Positions 38,714 to 46,927 of a stretch of DNA of 46,927 nt are shown piece after piece. Numbering within the stretch: position 1 is the first letter of the stretch; each line of letters starts with the position of its first letter. A model generated the notes under the pieces. It ran no database searches, had not been told where the DNA came from, and saw only the letters and a program-made list of their open reading frames with translations. The position numbers and the translations under genes are program-made. The DNA comes from Pseudomonas spelaei (GTDB taxonomy: Bacteria; Pseudomonadota; Gammaproteobacteria; Pseudomonadales; Pseudomonadaceae), in the NCBI RefSeq assembly GCF_009724245.1, contig NZ_WNNK01000033.1:1-46927 (forward strand). Reading direction: 5' to 3'.

Positions 38714-41518
38714 TTAGTGTGCCTCGTCCCAGTTGTTGCCCACCCCGACTTCCACCAACAACGGCACATCCAGCTTCGCCGCACCACTCATGTGCTCGCG
38801 AATCTTCTCGCTGACTTCGGCCACCAGATCCTCACGGACTTCAAGCACCAGTTCGTCGTGTACCTGAAGAATAACCTTGGCATCCAGGCCCGACGCGGTC
38901 AGCCAGTCGTCCACTTTGACCATTGCTTTCTTGATGATGTCCGCTGCGGTGCCCTGCATCGGCGCGTTGATCGCCGTACGCTCTGCGCCGGCGCGCTCCT
39001 GAGGCCTGTTGGAATGGATATCCGGCAGATACAACCGGCGTCCGAACAGCGTTTCGACGTAACCCTGATCAGAAGCCTGGGCACGGGTGCGTTCCATATA
39101 CTCGCGAACCCCGGGATAGCGGGCGAAGTAGACATCGATGTAAGCCTTGGCCGTCTTGGTGTCGACGCCAATGTCCTTACCCAGCTTCTGCGCCCCCATA
39201 CCGTAGATCAGGCCGAAGTTGATCGCCTTGGCACTGCGGCGCTGATCGGACGTGACCTCATCCAACTCAACCTTGAACACCTCGGCCGCCGTGGCCGTGT
39301 GAACATCCAGGTTGTCGCGGAACGCATTCAGCAAACCTTCGTCCTTGGACAGGTGCGCCATGATGCGCAGTTCGATCTGCGAATAGTCCGCCGCCAGCAA
39401 CTTGTAACCCTTGGGGGCGACGAAGGCCTGACGGATACGCCGGCCTTCGGCGGTACGCACCGGAATGTTCTGCAGGTTCGGATCGCTGGAGGAGAGCCGC
39501 CCGGTCGCAGCCACGGCCTGATGGTACGAGGTGTGAATACGTCCGGTGCGTGGGTTGATCTGCTCGGGCAACCGATCGGTGTACGTGCTTTTCAACTTGC
39601 TCATGCTGCGGTACTGCATCAGTACCTTGGGCAACGGATAGTCATCTTCGGCCAGCTTGGCCAGCACTTCCTCAGCGGTAGAGGCCTGGCCCTTGCCAGT
39701 CTTCTTCAGTACCGGCAGCCCCAGTTTTTCGTAGAGGATCGCCCCCAACTGCTTGGGCGAGCCGAGGTTGAATTCCTCACCGGCGATCTCAAACGCCTCA
39801 CGCTCCAGCGCCACCATCTTGTTGCCCAGCTCAATGCTCTGGACACCCAGCAGCTCGGCATCCACCAGGGCGCCCTGGCGCTCGATGCGGGCCAACACAG
39901 GAACCAGCGGCATCTCGATGTCCGTCAGCACACTGGCCAGACTCGGCAAAGCGGTAAGCTGTTCGTACAGTGCCTGGTGCAAGCGCAGGGTCACATCGGC
40001 GTCTTCAGCCGCATAGGGGCCGGCCTGCTCAAGGGGAATCTGGTCGAAGGTCAGTTGCTTGGCGCCCTTGCCGGCAATGTCCTGGAAGCTGACCGTGTCA
40101 TGGTCCAGGTACATTTTCGCCAGGCTGTCCATGTCGTGCCGGGTTGCCGTGGAATTCAGTACGTAGGATTCGAGCATGGTGTCGAAGGCGATACCGCGCA
40201 CGGTGATGCCGCACGCAGGGTCACCGCCGATGGCGCAGTTGGCCAGGATGTTCATGTCGAACTTGGCGTGCTGGCCGACTTTGAGTTTTTGCGGATCTTC
40301 CAGCAGTGGCTTCAAGGCCAGCAGGACGGTATCCCGGTCCAATTGCTCCGGCACGCCGATATAGGAATGGGTCAACGGAATGTAGGCCGCTTCATTGGCT
40401 TGCACGGCAAAGGACACGCCCACCAACTGTGCTTGCTGGGCGTCGATCCCGGTGGTTTCGGTATCGAAGGCAAACAACTTCGCTTCGTTGAGCTTCTTCA
40501 ACCAGACGTCAAATCGAGCCTGGTCGAGGATGGTTTCGTACACAGGCTCAGCAGGAACCGACGCGACCGCCTCAACCGCTTCCACAACGGCAGAAGCCAC
40601 CGGAGCAGCCTCGGCAACCGCCTTCAGCTCGACACGCTTGGCGTCGCGCTGAATCTCTTCGTACCAGCTCTTGAATTCAAGCAGGGTGTAAAGCTCAAGC
40701 AGCTTTTCACGATCAGGCTCGATCAGGTGCAAATCTTCCAGCCCAACGTCCAATGGCACATCAATCTTGATGGTCGCCAACTGATAGGAGAGGAAAGCCA
40801 TTTCCTTGTGCTCTTCGAGCTTGGCCGGCAGGGTCTTGGCCCCCCGAATCGGCAGGGTCGGAACGATGTCGAGCTGCTCATAGAGCTCTTTCAAACCACC
40901 GTTGACGCCCACCAGCAAGCCGGAAGCGGTCTTCGGACCAATGCCTGGAACGCCTGGGATGTTGTCGGACGAATCCCCCATCAGCGCCAGATAGTCGATG
41001 ATCTGCTCGGGAGCGACACCGAATTTCTCCTTCACGCCTTCAATGTCCATGGCGCTACCGGTCATGGTGTTGACCAAGGTAATGTGCCCGTCCACCAGCT
41101 GTGCCATGTCCTTGTCGCCGGTGGAGATCACCACCGGTCGGTTGGCGGCCGCGCTGCTGCGGGCCAGGGTGCCGATCACGTCATCGGCCTCGACGCCTTC
41201 GACGCACAGCAGCGGGAAGCCCAGGGCGATCACGCTTTGGTGCAGCGGCTCGATCTGCAGGCGCATGTCATCAGGCATGCTCGGGCGGTTGGCCTTGTAT
41301 TCGGCGTACATCTCGTCGCGAAATGTCCCGCCCTTGGCGTCGAACACCACCGCAAACGGACTGTTCGGGTACTGCTTGCGCAGGCTTTTGAGCATGTTCA
41401 ACACGCCCTTGACCGCACCGGTCGGCAGGCCTTTGGAAGTGGTCAGTGGTGGCAACGCGTGGAAGGCGCGGTACAGGTATGAAGAACCGTCCACCAGGAC
41501 GAGGGGGGCTTGGCTCAT
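38714..41518 (-). CDS. polA: DNA polymerase I
   Basis: A 934-aa polymerase for Okazaki fragment processing and repair. N-terminal 5'-3' exonuclease (LVDGSSYLYRAFHALPP; GDSSDNIPGVPGIGPKTA), then a 3'-5' exonuclease domain with the DxE motif intact (FAFDTETTG, Asp352 and Glu354), and the polymerase domain (ADYSQIELRIMAHLS motif A; RRSAKAINFGLIYGMG O helix; VHDELVLEV motif C). Both exonucleases thus look active. The ATG at 41518 is used; an in-frame TTG at 41530 has no ribosome-binding site. An Ala/Val-rich stretch (about 302-325) links the exonucleases. Confidence 0.97.
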   Translation of the reverse strand: MSQAPLVLVDGSSYLYRAFHALPPLTTSKGLPTGAVKGVLNMLKSLRKQYPNSPFAVVFDAKGGTFRDEMYAEYKANRPSMPDDMRLQIEPLHQSVIALGFPLLCVEGVEADDVIGTLARSSAAANRPVVISTGDKDMAQLVDGHITLVNTMTGSAMDIEGVKEKFGVAPEQIIDYLALMGDSSDNIPGVPGIGPKTASGLLVGVNGGLKELYEQLDIVPTLPIRGAKTLPAKLEEHKEMAFLSYQLATIKIDVPLDVGLEDLHLIEPDREKLLELYTLLEFKSWYEEIQRDAKRVELKAVAEAAPVASAVVEAVEAVASVPAEPVYETILDQARFDVWLKKLNEAKLFAFDTETTGIDAQQAQLVGVSFAVQANEAAYIPLTHSYIGVPEQLDRDTVLLALKPLLEDPQKLKVGQHAKFDMNILANCAIGGDPACGITVRGIAFDTMLESYVLNSTATRHDMDSLAKMYLDHDTVSFQDIAGKGAKQLTFDQIPLEQAGPYAAEDADVTLRLHQALYEQLTALPSLASVLTDIEMPLVPVLARIERQGALVDAELLGVQSIELGNKMVALEREAFEIAGEEFNLGSPKQLGAILYEKLGLPVLKKTGKGQASTAEEVLAKLAEDDYPLPKVLMQYRSMSKLKSTYTDRLPEQINPRTGRIHTSYHQAVAATGRLSSSDPNLQNIPVRTAEGRRIRQAFVAPKGYKLLAADYSQIELRIMAHLSKDEGLLNAFRDNLDVHTATAAEVFKVELDEVTSDQRRSAKAINFGLIYGMGAQKLGKDIGVDTKTAKAYIDVYFARYPGVREYMERTRAQASDQGYVETLFGRRLYLPDIHSNRPQERAGAERTAINAPMQGTAADIIKKAMVKVDDWLTASGLDAKVILQVHDELVLEVREDLVAEVSEKIREHMSGAAKLDVPLLVEVGVGNNWDEAH

Positions 41519-41592
41519 GAGCAGGATCAACCTTTTCGGCGGGTCAGGCGCTAGAATAGCCGGACCAATGACGACAAAGGGACAAGGTTATC

Positions 41593-41883
41593 ATGCGCAC
41601 ACTAAATCGCCTGTTGCTGACGGGCTTGATTGCATTCGTTCCACTGGCTGCCGTCGCGGCAGACACTGCGCCTTCAGCAGATCCGGAAGTGACCATCCGC
41701 ACCGAAGGCGACAAAACGATCCAGGAATACCGTCAAAACGGCTTCCTGTATGCGATCAAGGTCACCGTCAAGGGCGCACCACCGTATTTTCTGGTGCGCG
41801 CGGACGGAACCGATGCGAACTTCATCCGCTCGGACCAGCCGGATATGCTGATTCCGTCATGGAAGATCTTCGAATGGAAATGA
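41593..41883 (+). CDS. DUF2782 exported protein
   Basis: A 96-aa protein with a signal peptide (1-22, AAVAA) and a DUF2782 body (DPEVTIRTEGDKTIQEYRQNG, LYAIKVTVKGAPPYFLVRADG). It is divergent from polA and precedes thrB, the same position as in P. aeruginosa. Function unknown; presumably periplasmic. AAGG lies a few bases before the ATG. Confidence 0.88.
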   Translation: MRTLNRLLLTGLIAFVPLAAVAADTAPSADPEVTIRTEGDKTIQEYRQNGFLYAIKVTVKGAPPYFLVRADGTDANFIRSDQPDMLIPSWKIFEWK

Positions 41884-41899
41884 TTTCTTAACTTAAACC

Positions 41900-41920
41900 G
41901 GCGCTGCACCCAGCAGCGCC
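41900..41920 (+). terminator. 8-bp hairpin between DUF2782 and thrB
   Basis: GGCGCTGC-N5-GCAGCGCC is perfect and starts 17 bp after the DUF2782 stop. Only a short T run (TTTT at 41932) follows. It lies 20 bp before the thrB start, so partial termination or attenuation is possible. Confidence 0.5.
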
Positions 41921-41939
41921 CGTAATGGCAGTTTTAACC

Positions 41940-42893
41940 ATGTCTGTGTTCACCCCCCTGGCTCGGCCTGAGCTGGAAACCTTTCTTGCCCCTTACGGGC
42001 TCGGCCGCCTGCTTGACTTCCAGGGGATTGCCGCCGGTAGCGAAAACACCAATTTCTTTATCAGCCTGGAACAGGGCGAGTTTGTCCTGACCCTGGTTGA
42101 GCGTGGCCCTGTGCAGGAAATGCCGTTCTTCATCGAACTGCTGGACGTGCTCCACGATGCCAACCTGCCGGTGCCGTACGCCCTGCGCACCACCGATGGC
42201 GTGGCCTTGCGCGAACTCGCCGGAAAACCGGCACTGCTGCAACCGCGCCTGGCAGGCAAGCACATCAAAGACGCCAACGCCCAGCATTGCGTGCAAGTGG
42301 GTGAGCTGCTCGGTCACCTGCACCTGGCCACTCAAGGCAAGAAGGTGCTGGAACGCAAGACCGATCGCGGGCTGGACTGGATGCTCAGCGAAGGCACGCA
42401 ACTTATCTCGCACCTGGGCGAGGAGCCCCGGCGCCTGCTGCAAGACGCTCTGGACGAGATCGAGCAGCACAAGGCGCACATCCTCGCGCTGCCCCGGGCC
42501 AATATCCACGCCGACCTGTTTCGCGACAACGCGATGTTCGAAGGCACGCACCTGACCGGGCTGATCGACTTCTACAACGCCTGCTCCGGGCCGATGCTGT
42601 ACGACGTGGCCATTGCCTTGAATGACTGGTGTTCGGACGCCAATGGCGTGATCGACGGGCAACGGGCGCGAGCGTTGCTGGGGGCGTATGCCGGACTGCG
42701 GCCGTTTACCGCGAAGGAAGCGCAGCTATGGCCGACGATGTTGCGGGTGGCTTGCGTACGGTTCTGGCTGTCACGGTTGATCGCGGCAGAATCCTTTGCC
42801 GGCCAGGACGTACTGATTCACGACCCGACCGAGTTCCAGCAGCGCTTGGCGCAACGCCAGCAGGTAACGACGCCGCTGCCGTTTGCCTTGTAA
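41940..42893 (+). CDS. thrB: Homoserine kinase, APH-fold type
   Basis: A 317-aa homoserine kinase of the Pseudomonas type, unrelated in fold to the GHMP-type ThrB of E. coli. The kinase signature HADLFRDN (190-197) and LTGLIDFYNACSGPMLYD are the aminoglycoside-phosphotransferase-like catalytic and metal sites. It makes O-phosphohomoserine for threonine. The ATG at 41940 (MSVFTPL) fits the family N-terminus; a GC-rich hairpin just upstream leaves a weak ribosome-binding site. Confidence 0.93.
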   Translation: MSVFTPLARPELETFLAPYGLGRLLDFQGIAAGSENTNFFISLEQGEFVLTLVERGPVQEMPFFIELLDVLHDANLPVPYALRTTDGVALRELAGKPALLQPRLAGKHIKDANAQHCVQVGELLGHLHLATQGKKVLERKTDRGLDWMLSEGTQLISHLGEEPRRLLQDALDEIEQHKAHILALPRANIHADLFRDNAMFEGTHLTGLIDFYNACSGPMLYDVAIALNDWCSDANGVIDGQRARALLGAYAGLRPFTAKEAQLWPTMLRVACVRFWLSRLIAAESFAGQDVLIHDPTEFQQRLAQRQQVTTPLPFAL

Positions 42894-42921
42894 GTAATAG
42901 AACGAGGGTACTTGGTCAAAA

Positions 42922-42988
42922 TGTGGGAGCGGCGGTGCAACTTGCTCGCGAAAGTTGTAGCCGCTTCGCGGGCTTGCTCGCTCCCACA
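42922..42988. repeat. REPIN between thrB and znuA
   Basis: TGTGGGAGC (from 42922) and GCTCCCACA (ending 42988) are inverted REP cores, with GCTCGCGAA-type inner sequence. It lies between two convergent genes. The left REP carries a longer variable segment, marking a different REP subtype from the others. Confidence 0.78.
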
Positions 42989-43006
42989 TTTGATCTGTGC
43001 TGTGGC

Positions 43007-43927
43007 TTACAACGACTCCAGGCAACCCGCCAAGTCGTTCCCCAGCTTCTCCAGCACCTGTTCATACCCTTGCGCCGTGGCCGGGGTGTAGCCGCCGAGG
43101 GCATCCAGTTCCGCCAGTTTCACCGGCAAACCGGCCACCAGCGTTTCCGCCAGCCGCGGGCGCAGCGGCGGTTCGCTGAATACGCAGGTCTTGCCCACTT
43201 CCTGCAACCGCGTACGCATCGCCGCCACATGCTGGGCACCCGGCTGCACTTCCGCCGCAACGCTGAACACACCCGTATGCTTGAGGCCATAAGCGTCTTC
43301 GAAATAATCGAACGCTTCATGGAACACGAAGTAAGGCTTGCCGACGACATCCACCATACGGGCTTTCAAGCGTGCATCCAGCGCATCCAGACGGCTATCA
43401 AAGGCTTTCACGTTGCTCTGATACCGCTCGGCATTGACTGGATCAGCGGCGCTAAGGTCCGCTGCCATACGGGCAGCGATCACCCGAGCATTAACCGACG
43501 ACAACCATAAATGCGCGTCCAGGCTGCCTGGACGGTGATCGTGGTCATGTTCGTCGGCATCTTCGGCATGAGAGTGGCTATCTTCGGTGAAACGACGAAG
43601 CTTCATCCCCGGAAGATCCTGCACCGCCACCGTTGGCAAGCTGCGGCCTTTCAATACGCGCGGCAGAAAGCTTTCCATGTCCGGCCCGATCCAATACAGC
43701 AGCTCCACCGACTGCACGCGCCGTACGTCGGAAGGACGCAGCGCGTAGTTATGCGGCGACGCACCCGGCGGCAGCAACACCTCTGGAATCGCCACACCGT
43801 CCTGCACCGCAGCGGCGATCAATTGCAGGGGCTTGATGCTGGTCAGCACCCGAACCTCGGCCTGAGCAGTACCCGCAATGAATAAACTGGTGACAAATAC
43901 GACAAAAATGGGAAAAAGTCTGGACAC
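43007..43927 (-). CDS. znuA: Zinc ABC transporter substrate-binding protein ZnuA
   Basis: A 306-aa periplasmic zinc-binding protein. The signal peptide ends AGTAQA. Zinc ligands are expected at the His in GASPHNYAL, the His in LDAHLWLS and the His in YFVFHEAF. A His/Asp-rich loop (SHSHAEDADEHDHDH) lies between the first two, as in other ZnuA proteins. The start chosen is GTG at 43927, with a weak GAGTGG site; a GTG at 43936 is possible. It is divergent from zur-znuCB. Confidence 0.92.
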   Translation of the reverse strand: MSRLFPIFVVFVTSLFIAGTAQAEVRVLTSIKPLQLIAAAVQDGVAIPEVLLPPGASPHNYALRPSDVRRVQSVELLYWIGPDMESFLPRVLKGRSLPTVAVQDLPGMKLRRFTEDSHSHAEDADEHDHDHRPGSLDAHLWLSSVNARVIAARMAADLSAADPVNAERYQSNVKAFDSRLDALDARLKARMVDVVGKPYFVFHEAFDYFEDAYGLKHTGVFSVAAEVQPGAQHVAAMRTRLQEVGKTCVFSEPPLRPRLAETLVAGLPVKLAELDALGGYTPATAQGYEQVLEKLGNDLAGCLESL

Positions 43928-43954
43928 GATGACCACTCAAGGAGGCAGGAACAG

Positions 43955-43967
43955 GTAACATAATAAC
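43955..43967. promoter_or_regulatory. Putative Zur operator between znuA and zur
   Basis: GTAACATAATAAC (minus strand GTTATTATGTTAC) is the only AT-rich motif in the short divergent region and resembles Zur sites with GTTAT/ATAAC half-sites. The symmetry is imperfect, so the assignment leans on position. Confidence 0.5.
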
Positions 43968-43994
43968 GTCTCTCACAAATATCTGTCGCCGCTC

Positions 43995-44477
43995 ATGCCT
44001 AAAACACCGCTTGCCAGCCGTCCCCATGACCACTCTCACTGCGTGCACACCGCGCTGTCGGAGGCCGATGCCCTGTGCGCACGTCAAGGCCTGCGCCTGA
44101 CCGCCTTGCGCCGTCGGGTGCTGGAACTGGTCTGGCAGAGCCACAAGCCCCTGGGGGCCTACGACATCCTCGGCGTGCTCAGCGAGCAGGACGGCCGCCG
44201 CGCTGCACCGCCGACGGTTTACCGTGCGCTGGACTTCCTGCTGGAAAACGGCTTGGTGCACCGCATCGCGTCCCTCAACGCCTTCGTCGGCTGCAATCAC
44301 CCGGAGCATGCTCACCAGGGCCAGTTCCTGATCTGCCGTGAATGCCACGCCGCCATCGAGCTTGAACAAAAAAGCATCAGCGACAGCATCATCAAGAGCG
44401 CTGGCGAAGTCGGCTTCAAGGTCGAAGGGCAAACCGTCGAAGTGGTCGGCATCTGCTCGGGCTGCCAGGGGGCTTGA
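43995..44477 (+). CDS. zur: Zinc uptake regulator Zur (Fur family)
   Basis: A 160-aa Fur-family repressor. Winged-helix region (LRLTALRRRVLELVWQSHKPLGAYDIL, PPTVYRALDFLLENGLVHRI) and a structural zinc site of two CxxC pairs (FLICRECH and GICSGCQ). Several His residues at the N-terminus (HDHSHCVH) are typical of Zur. It represses znuA and znuCB when zinc is plentiful. The stop overlaps the znuC ATG by one base (TGATG). Confidence 0.93.
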   Translation: MPKTPLASRPHDHSHCVHTALSEADALCARQGLRLTALRRRVLELVWQSHKPLGAYDILGVLSEQDGRRAAPPTVYRALDFLLENGLVHRIASLNAFVGCNHPEHAHQGQFLICRECHAAIELEQKSISDSIIKSAGEVGFKVEGQTVEVVGICSGCQGA

Positions 44478-45262
44478 TGAGCACTGCGCTAATCCGCCTG
44501 GAGCAGGTCGGGGTCACGTTCGCCGGGCAAAACGTGCTGGATAACATTGCGCTGAGCGTCGAGCCGGGGCAGATCGTCACCCTGATCGGCCCCAACGGTG
44601 CCGGCAAGACCACCTTGGTACGCGCTGTACTGGGTCTGCTCAAGCCCGACACCGGCAGCGTCTGGCGCAAGCCGAAGCTGCGGGTCGGCTATATGCCGCA
44701 AAAGCTGCACGTCGATCCGACCTTGCCGCTGTCGGTACTGCGCTTTCTACGCTTGGTGCCTGGTGTGGACCGCGCCCGAGCGCTGTCCGCCCTCAAGGAA
44801 GTCGGTGCCGAGCAGGTCATCGACAGCCCGGTGCAAAGCATCTCCGGTGGCGAAATGCAGCGTGTACTGCTGGCCCGAGCCCTGCTGCGCGAACCGGAAC
44901 TGCTGGTGCTCGACGAGCCTGTGCAAGGCGTCGACGTCGCCGGCCAGGCCGAGCTGTACAGCCTGATCACCCGCTTGCGGGACCGCCATGGCTGCGGCGT
45001 ACTGATGGTTTCCCACGATTTGCACCTGGTGATGAGCACCACCGACCAGGTGGTGTGCCTCAATCGCCACGTGTGCTGCTCCGGCCACCCTGAACAAGTC
45101 AGCGGCGACCCGGCCTTCGTCGAACTGTTCGGCAAGAACGCCCAGAGCCTGGCGATTTATCACCACCACCACGATCACGCCCATGACCTGCATGGTGCCG
45201 TGGTCGACGACACCTCCTCACCCCATAACCACGTTCATGGAGATAGCTGCAAGCATGGCTGA
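44477..45262 (+). CDS. znuC: Zinc ABC transporter ATPase ZnuC
   Basis: A 261-aa ATPase. Walker A GPNGAGKT (38-45), signature ISGGEMQRVLLARAL and Walker B LLVLDEPVQGVD, switch His in VSHDLHLV. A C-terminal His-rich tail (YHHHHDHAHD, then HNHVHGDSCKHG) may bind zinc and adjust activity. Its end overlaps the znuB start by 8 bp. Confidence 0.95.
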   Translation: MSTALIRLEQVGVTFAGQNVLDNIALSVEPGQIVTLIGPNGAGKTTLVRAVLGLLKPDTGSVWRKPKLRVGYMPQKLHVDPTLPLSVLRFLRLVPGVDRARALSALKEVGAEQVIDSPVQSISGGEMQRVLLARALLREPELLVLDEPVQGVDVAGQAELYSLITRLRDRHGCGVLMVSHDLHLVMSTTDQVVCLNRHVCCSGHPEQVSGDPAFVELFGKNAQSLAIYHHHHDHAHDLHGAVVDDTSSPHNHVHGDSCKHG

Positions 45263-46043
45263 TTTTCTGCTCTACGCCCTGCTGGCAGGCTTGGCTCTGG
45301 CATTGGTAGCGGGCCCGCTGGGCTCGTTCGTGGTCTGGCGGCGCATGGCCTATTTTGGCGACACCCTGTCCCACGCCGCACTGCTGGGCGTGGCCATGGG
45401 CTTTCTGCTGGATGTCAGCCCGACCATCGCCGTCACCGTCGGTTGCCTGCTGCTGGCGGTGCTGCTGGTGACCCTGCAACAGCGCCAGCCACTGGCCTCC
45501 GATACGTTGCTGGGGATATTGGCGCCAAGCACCCTGTCGCTGGGCCTGGTAGTGCTGAGCTTCATGCATGAAGTGCGGATCGACCTGATGGGCTACCTGT
45601 TTGGCGATCTGCTGGCGATCAGCCCGACGGACCTGGCCTGGATCCTCGGTGGCAGCGCGGCGGTGCTGATGCTGTTGGTGGCCCTGTGGCGCCCGTTACT
45701 GGCCATCACCGTCCACGAAGAACTGGCCACTGTCGAAGGCTTGCCCGTGGCGGCGCTGCGCATGACCCTGATGTTGCTGATTGCCGTGGTGATTGCTGTC
45801 GCAATGAAGATTGTCGGCGTATTGTTGATCACGTCGCTGCTGATCATTCCCGCCGCTGCCGCCCAGCGTCACGCCCGCTCTCCGGAGCAAATGGCGATTG
45901 GCGCAAGCCTGCTGGGAATGCTCGCGGTGTGTGGTGGCCTGGCACTGTCCTGGTTCAAGGACACCCCGGCCGGGCCGTCGATTGTGGTCACGGCGGCCGC
46001 CCTGTTTCTGCTGAGTTTTGTCCTGCCCCGCCGTGGGGTGTAG
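45255..46043 (+). CDS. znuB: Zinc ABC transporter permease ZnuB
   Basis: A 262-aa membrane permease with about eight helices of the ABC-3 metal transporter family. Typical stretches: GPLGSFVVWRRMAYFGDTLSHAALLG and TLMLLIAVVIAVAMKIVGVLLITSLLIIPAAAA. It pairs with ZnuC and receives zinc from ZnuA. The ATG at 45255 is chosen; GGAGAT lies about 10 nt upstream. An in-frame ATG at 45237 is possible. Confidence 0.95.
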   Translation: MADFLLYALLAGLALALVAGPLGSFVVWRRMAYFGDTLSHAALLGVAMGFLLDVSPTIAVTVGCLLLAVLLVTLQQRQPLASDTLLGILAPSTLSLGLVVLSFMHEVRIDLMGYLFGDLLAISPTDLAWILGGSAAVLMLLVALWRPLLAITVHEELATVEGLPVAALRMTLMLLIAVVIAVAMKIVGVLLITSLLIIPAAAAQRHARSPEQMAIGASLLGMLAVCGGLALSWFKDTPAGPSIVVTAAALFLLSFVLPRRGV

Positions 46044-46080
46044 ACTTGCTCGCTTTTTGCGCAATTAGAGAGTCGCAGGA

Positions 46081-46800
46081 ATGAAGCTGTTCACCTCCCG
46101 TTATCTGCTCCTTGCCGCATTTTCCCTGCTGCTGGGCGCCTGCCAAAGCACCCCGCCCGTGCCCCCTGAGGCCCCGGACTCGCGGGCTTCGGCCATCGCA
46201 CAGCTGGAACAAAACCTGGCCAGCAGTGAATTGGCCACCGCTGAAGACGAGCTCGCCGCACTGCAGGCCCAGTCACCCAACGACCCGACACTGGAGCCTT
46301 ACCAGCGTCAATTGGCCGAAGCCTACTTGCAGCGCAGCCAGATCGTCTTGCAAAAAGGTGATGTCAACGCTGCCGCGACCGCCCTGAGCCGCGCCCGGGC
46401 GCTGATGCCCAAGGCCCCGGCGCTGACCGGAGGCGTCAACAGTGCCATCGCTCATGCCCGCAAAGCTGAGCTGGATAAGGCCGAAGCCGCCTTGAAAGCC
46501 GCCGAAGCCAAGCCACCGGCCAAAGTCATCGACCCAACCGCCGAAAGCACTACGGTTGCGCTGAACCTCACCGATATCGAGGAACTGCGCCATCAACTGG
46601 ATGCGATTGCCACCGATGTGGTGAATTACCAGTGTGATGTGAGCATCCAGGCGCCCCGCACCCAGGACTACCCGTGGCTGGCCACATTACTGACCAAACG
46701 GGTGAAGCGGATCGATTCGGGGTATGACCTGAAGATTCACCGGCAGATTCTGAAAAACATCCCCGCCCAAGTGGTTTTGATTCCGCGCAAGGCTGAATAA
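46081..46800 (+). CDS. Lipoprotein with TPR-like helical repeats
   Basis: A 239-aa lipoprotein. Lipobox LLGAC (Cys21) with Gln following, pointing to the outer membrane. Residues 35-145 are Ala-rich helices resembling tetratricopeptide repeats (LQKGDVNAAATALSRARALMP). The C-terminus has no recognised family. It lies 37 bp after znuB and may be cotranscribed, but a role in zinc uptake is not shown. It keeps this position in P. aeruginosa. Confidence 0.8.
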   Translation: MKLFTSRYLLLAAFSLLLGACQSTPPVPPEAPDSRASAIAQLEQNLASSELATAEDELAALQAQSPNDPTLEPYQRQLAEAYLQRSQIVLQKGDVNAAATALSRARALMPKAPALTGGVNSAIAHARKAELDKAEAALKAAEAKPPAKVIDPTAESTTVALNLTDIEELRHQLDAIATDVVNYQCDVSIQAPRTQDYPWLATLLTKRVKRIDSGYDLKIHRQILKNIPAQVVLIPRKAE

Positions 46801-46805
46801 TGCCA

Positions 46806-46877
46806 ATCGCAGGCAGGCCAGCTCCCACATTTGAATGGGTTCGCAATGCAAAATGTGGGAGCTGGCTTGCCTGCGAT
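46806..46877. repeat. REPIN at the right end
   Basis: Two 25-bp REP units (46806-46830 and 46853-46877) are inverted and match except for one base, with a 22-bp spacer. The subtype is the same as in the MITE. No gene is seen beyond it to the window end. Confidence 0.85.
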
Positions 46878-46927
46878 GAGGCTCGTACTGACAGCTCAAT
46901 ACTCAGCCCGCGAGCAACCACACCCCA

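Noticed and set aside
38708..41482. 924-codon open frame on the plus strand
   Set aside because: It lies wholly antisense to polA, whose motifs are unambiguous. The frame stays open because of GC-rich codon bias and its translation matches no family.

Overview
The window is chromosomal DNA from a fluorescent-type Pseudomonas (P. fluorescens/P. putida lineage). Three things point there: GC-rich coding sequence, REP/REPIN repeats with the TGTGGGAGC...GCTCCCACA core, and gene order. The order gcdG-gcdH-gcdR-pntAA-pntAB-pntB-CoA transferase at the left, and gltP-ivy-algB-kinB-ampDh2-GGDEF-EEP-dsbA-cc4-c5-engB-polA-DUF2782-thrB-znuA-zur-znuCB at the right, is the one known from Pseudomonas chromosomes. 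There is no prophage, CRISPR array, tRNA or rRNA. Nearly all genes are ordinary core genes.

Layout. (1) 1-8.7 kb: glutarate/lysine catabolism (gcdG, gcdH, regulator gcdR), the membrane transhydrogenase pntAA-AB-B, and an acetyl-CoA hydrolase/CoA-transferase. (2) 8.7-13.4 kb: two small DUF1127 genes behind very similar operator-rich promoters, then a poorly understood cluster of three exported DUF2388 paralogues and a large exported protein with an HExxH motif plus a DUF4105 domain; a GFA-family protein follows. (3) 13.6-20.4 kb: citrate-type transporter, TerC-family membrane protein, Na/Pi symporter, membrane-anchored M16 peptidase, and a DUF5924/DUF2914 protein. (4) 20.4-23.9 kb: a four-gene MCE/Mla-like lipid-transport operon. 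(5) 24-28.4 kb: an SpmA/SpmB-like fusion, gltP, an Ivy-like protein, a 54-aa DUF1328 protein and a 94-aa unknown. (6) 28.8-35.8 kb: the AlgB/KinB two-component pair, AmpDh2 amidase, a diguanylate cyclase and an EEP-family hydrolase. (7) 35.8-42.9 kb: dsbA, two c-type cytochromes, engB, an unannotated ErsA/Spot42-like small RNA, polA, a DUF2782 gene and thrB. (8) 43-46.8 kb: zinc uptake (znuA, zur-znuC-znuB) and a lipoprotein.

The least ordinary signals are these. A 187-bp non-autonomous element with IS4-type terminal repeats carries a REPIN and sits exactly in the hairpin of a transcription terminator, with a 12-bp target duplication (15785-15995). A strong sigma-54 promoter drives the 94-aa gene divergent from algB, with an array of dyads between the two genes. 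The ErsA-like sRNA has a near-consensus AlgU/sigma-22 promoter. The two DUF1127 promoters share a repeat array. The DUF2388x3-DUF4105 cluster encodes a protein that could contain two different hydrolase centres.

All calls rest on reading the sequence and on family knowledge. No database search was possible. Start codons were adjusted by ribosome-binding sites and by landmark residues (for example AlgB Asp59 and KinB His385).
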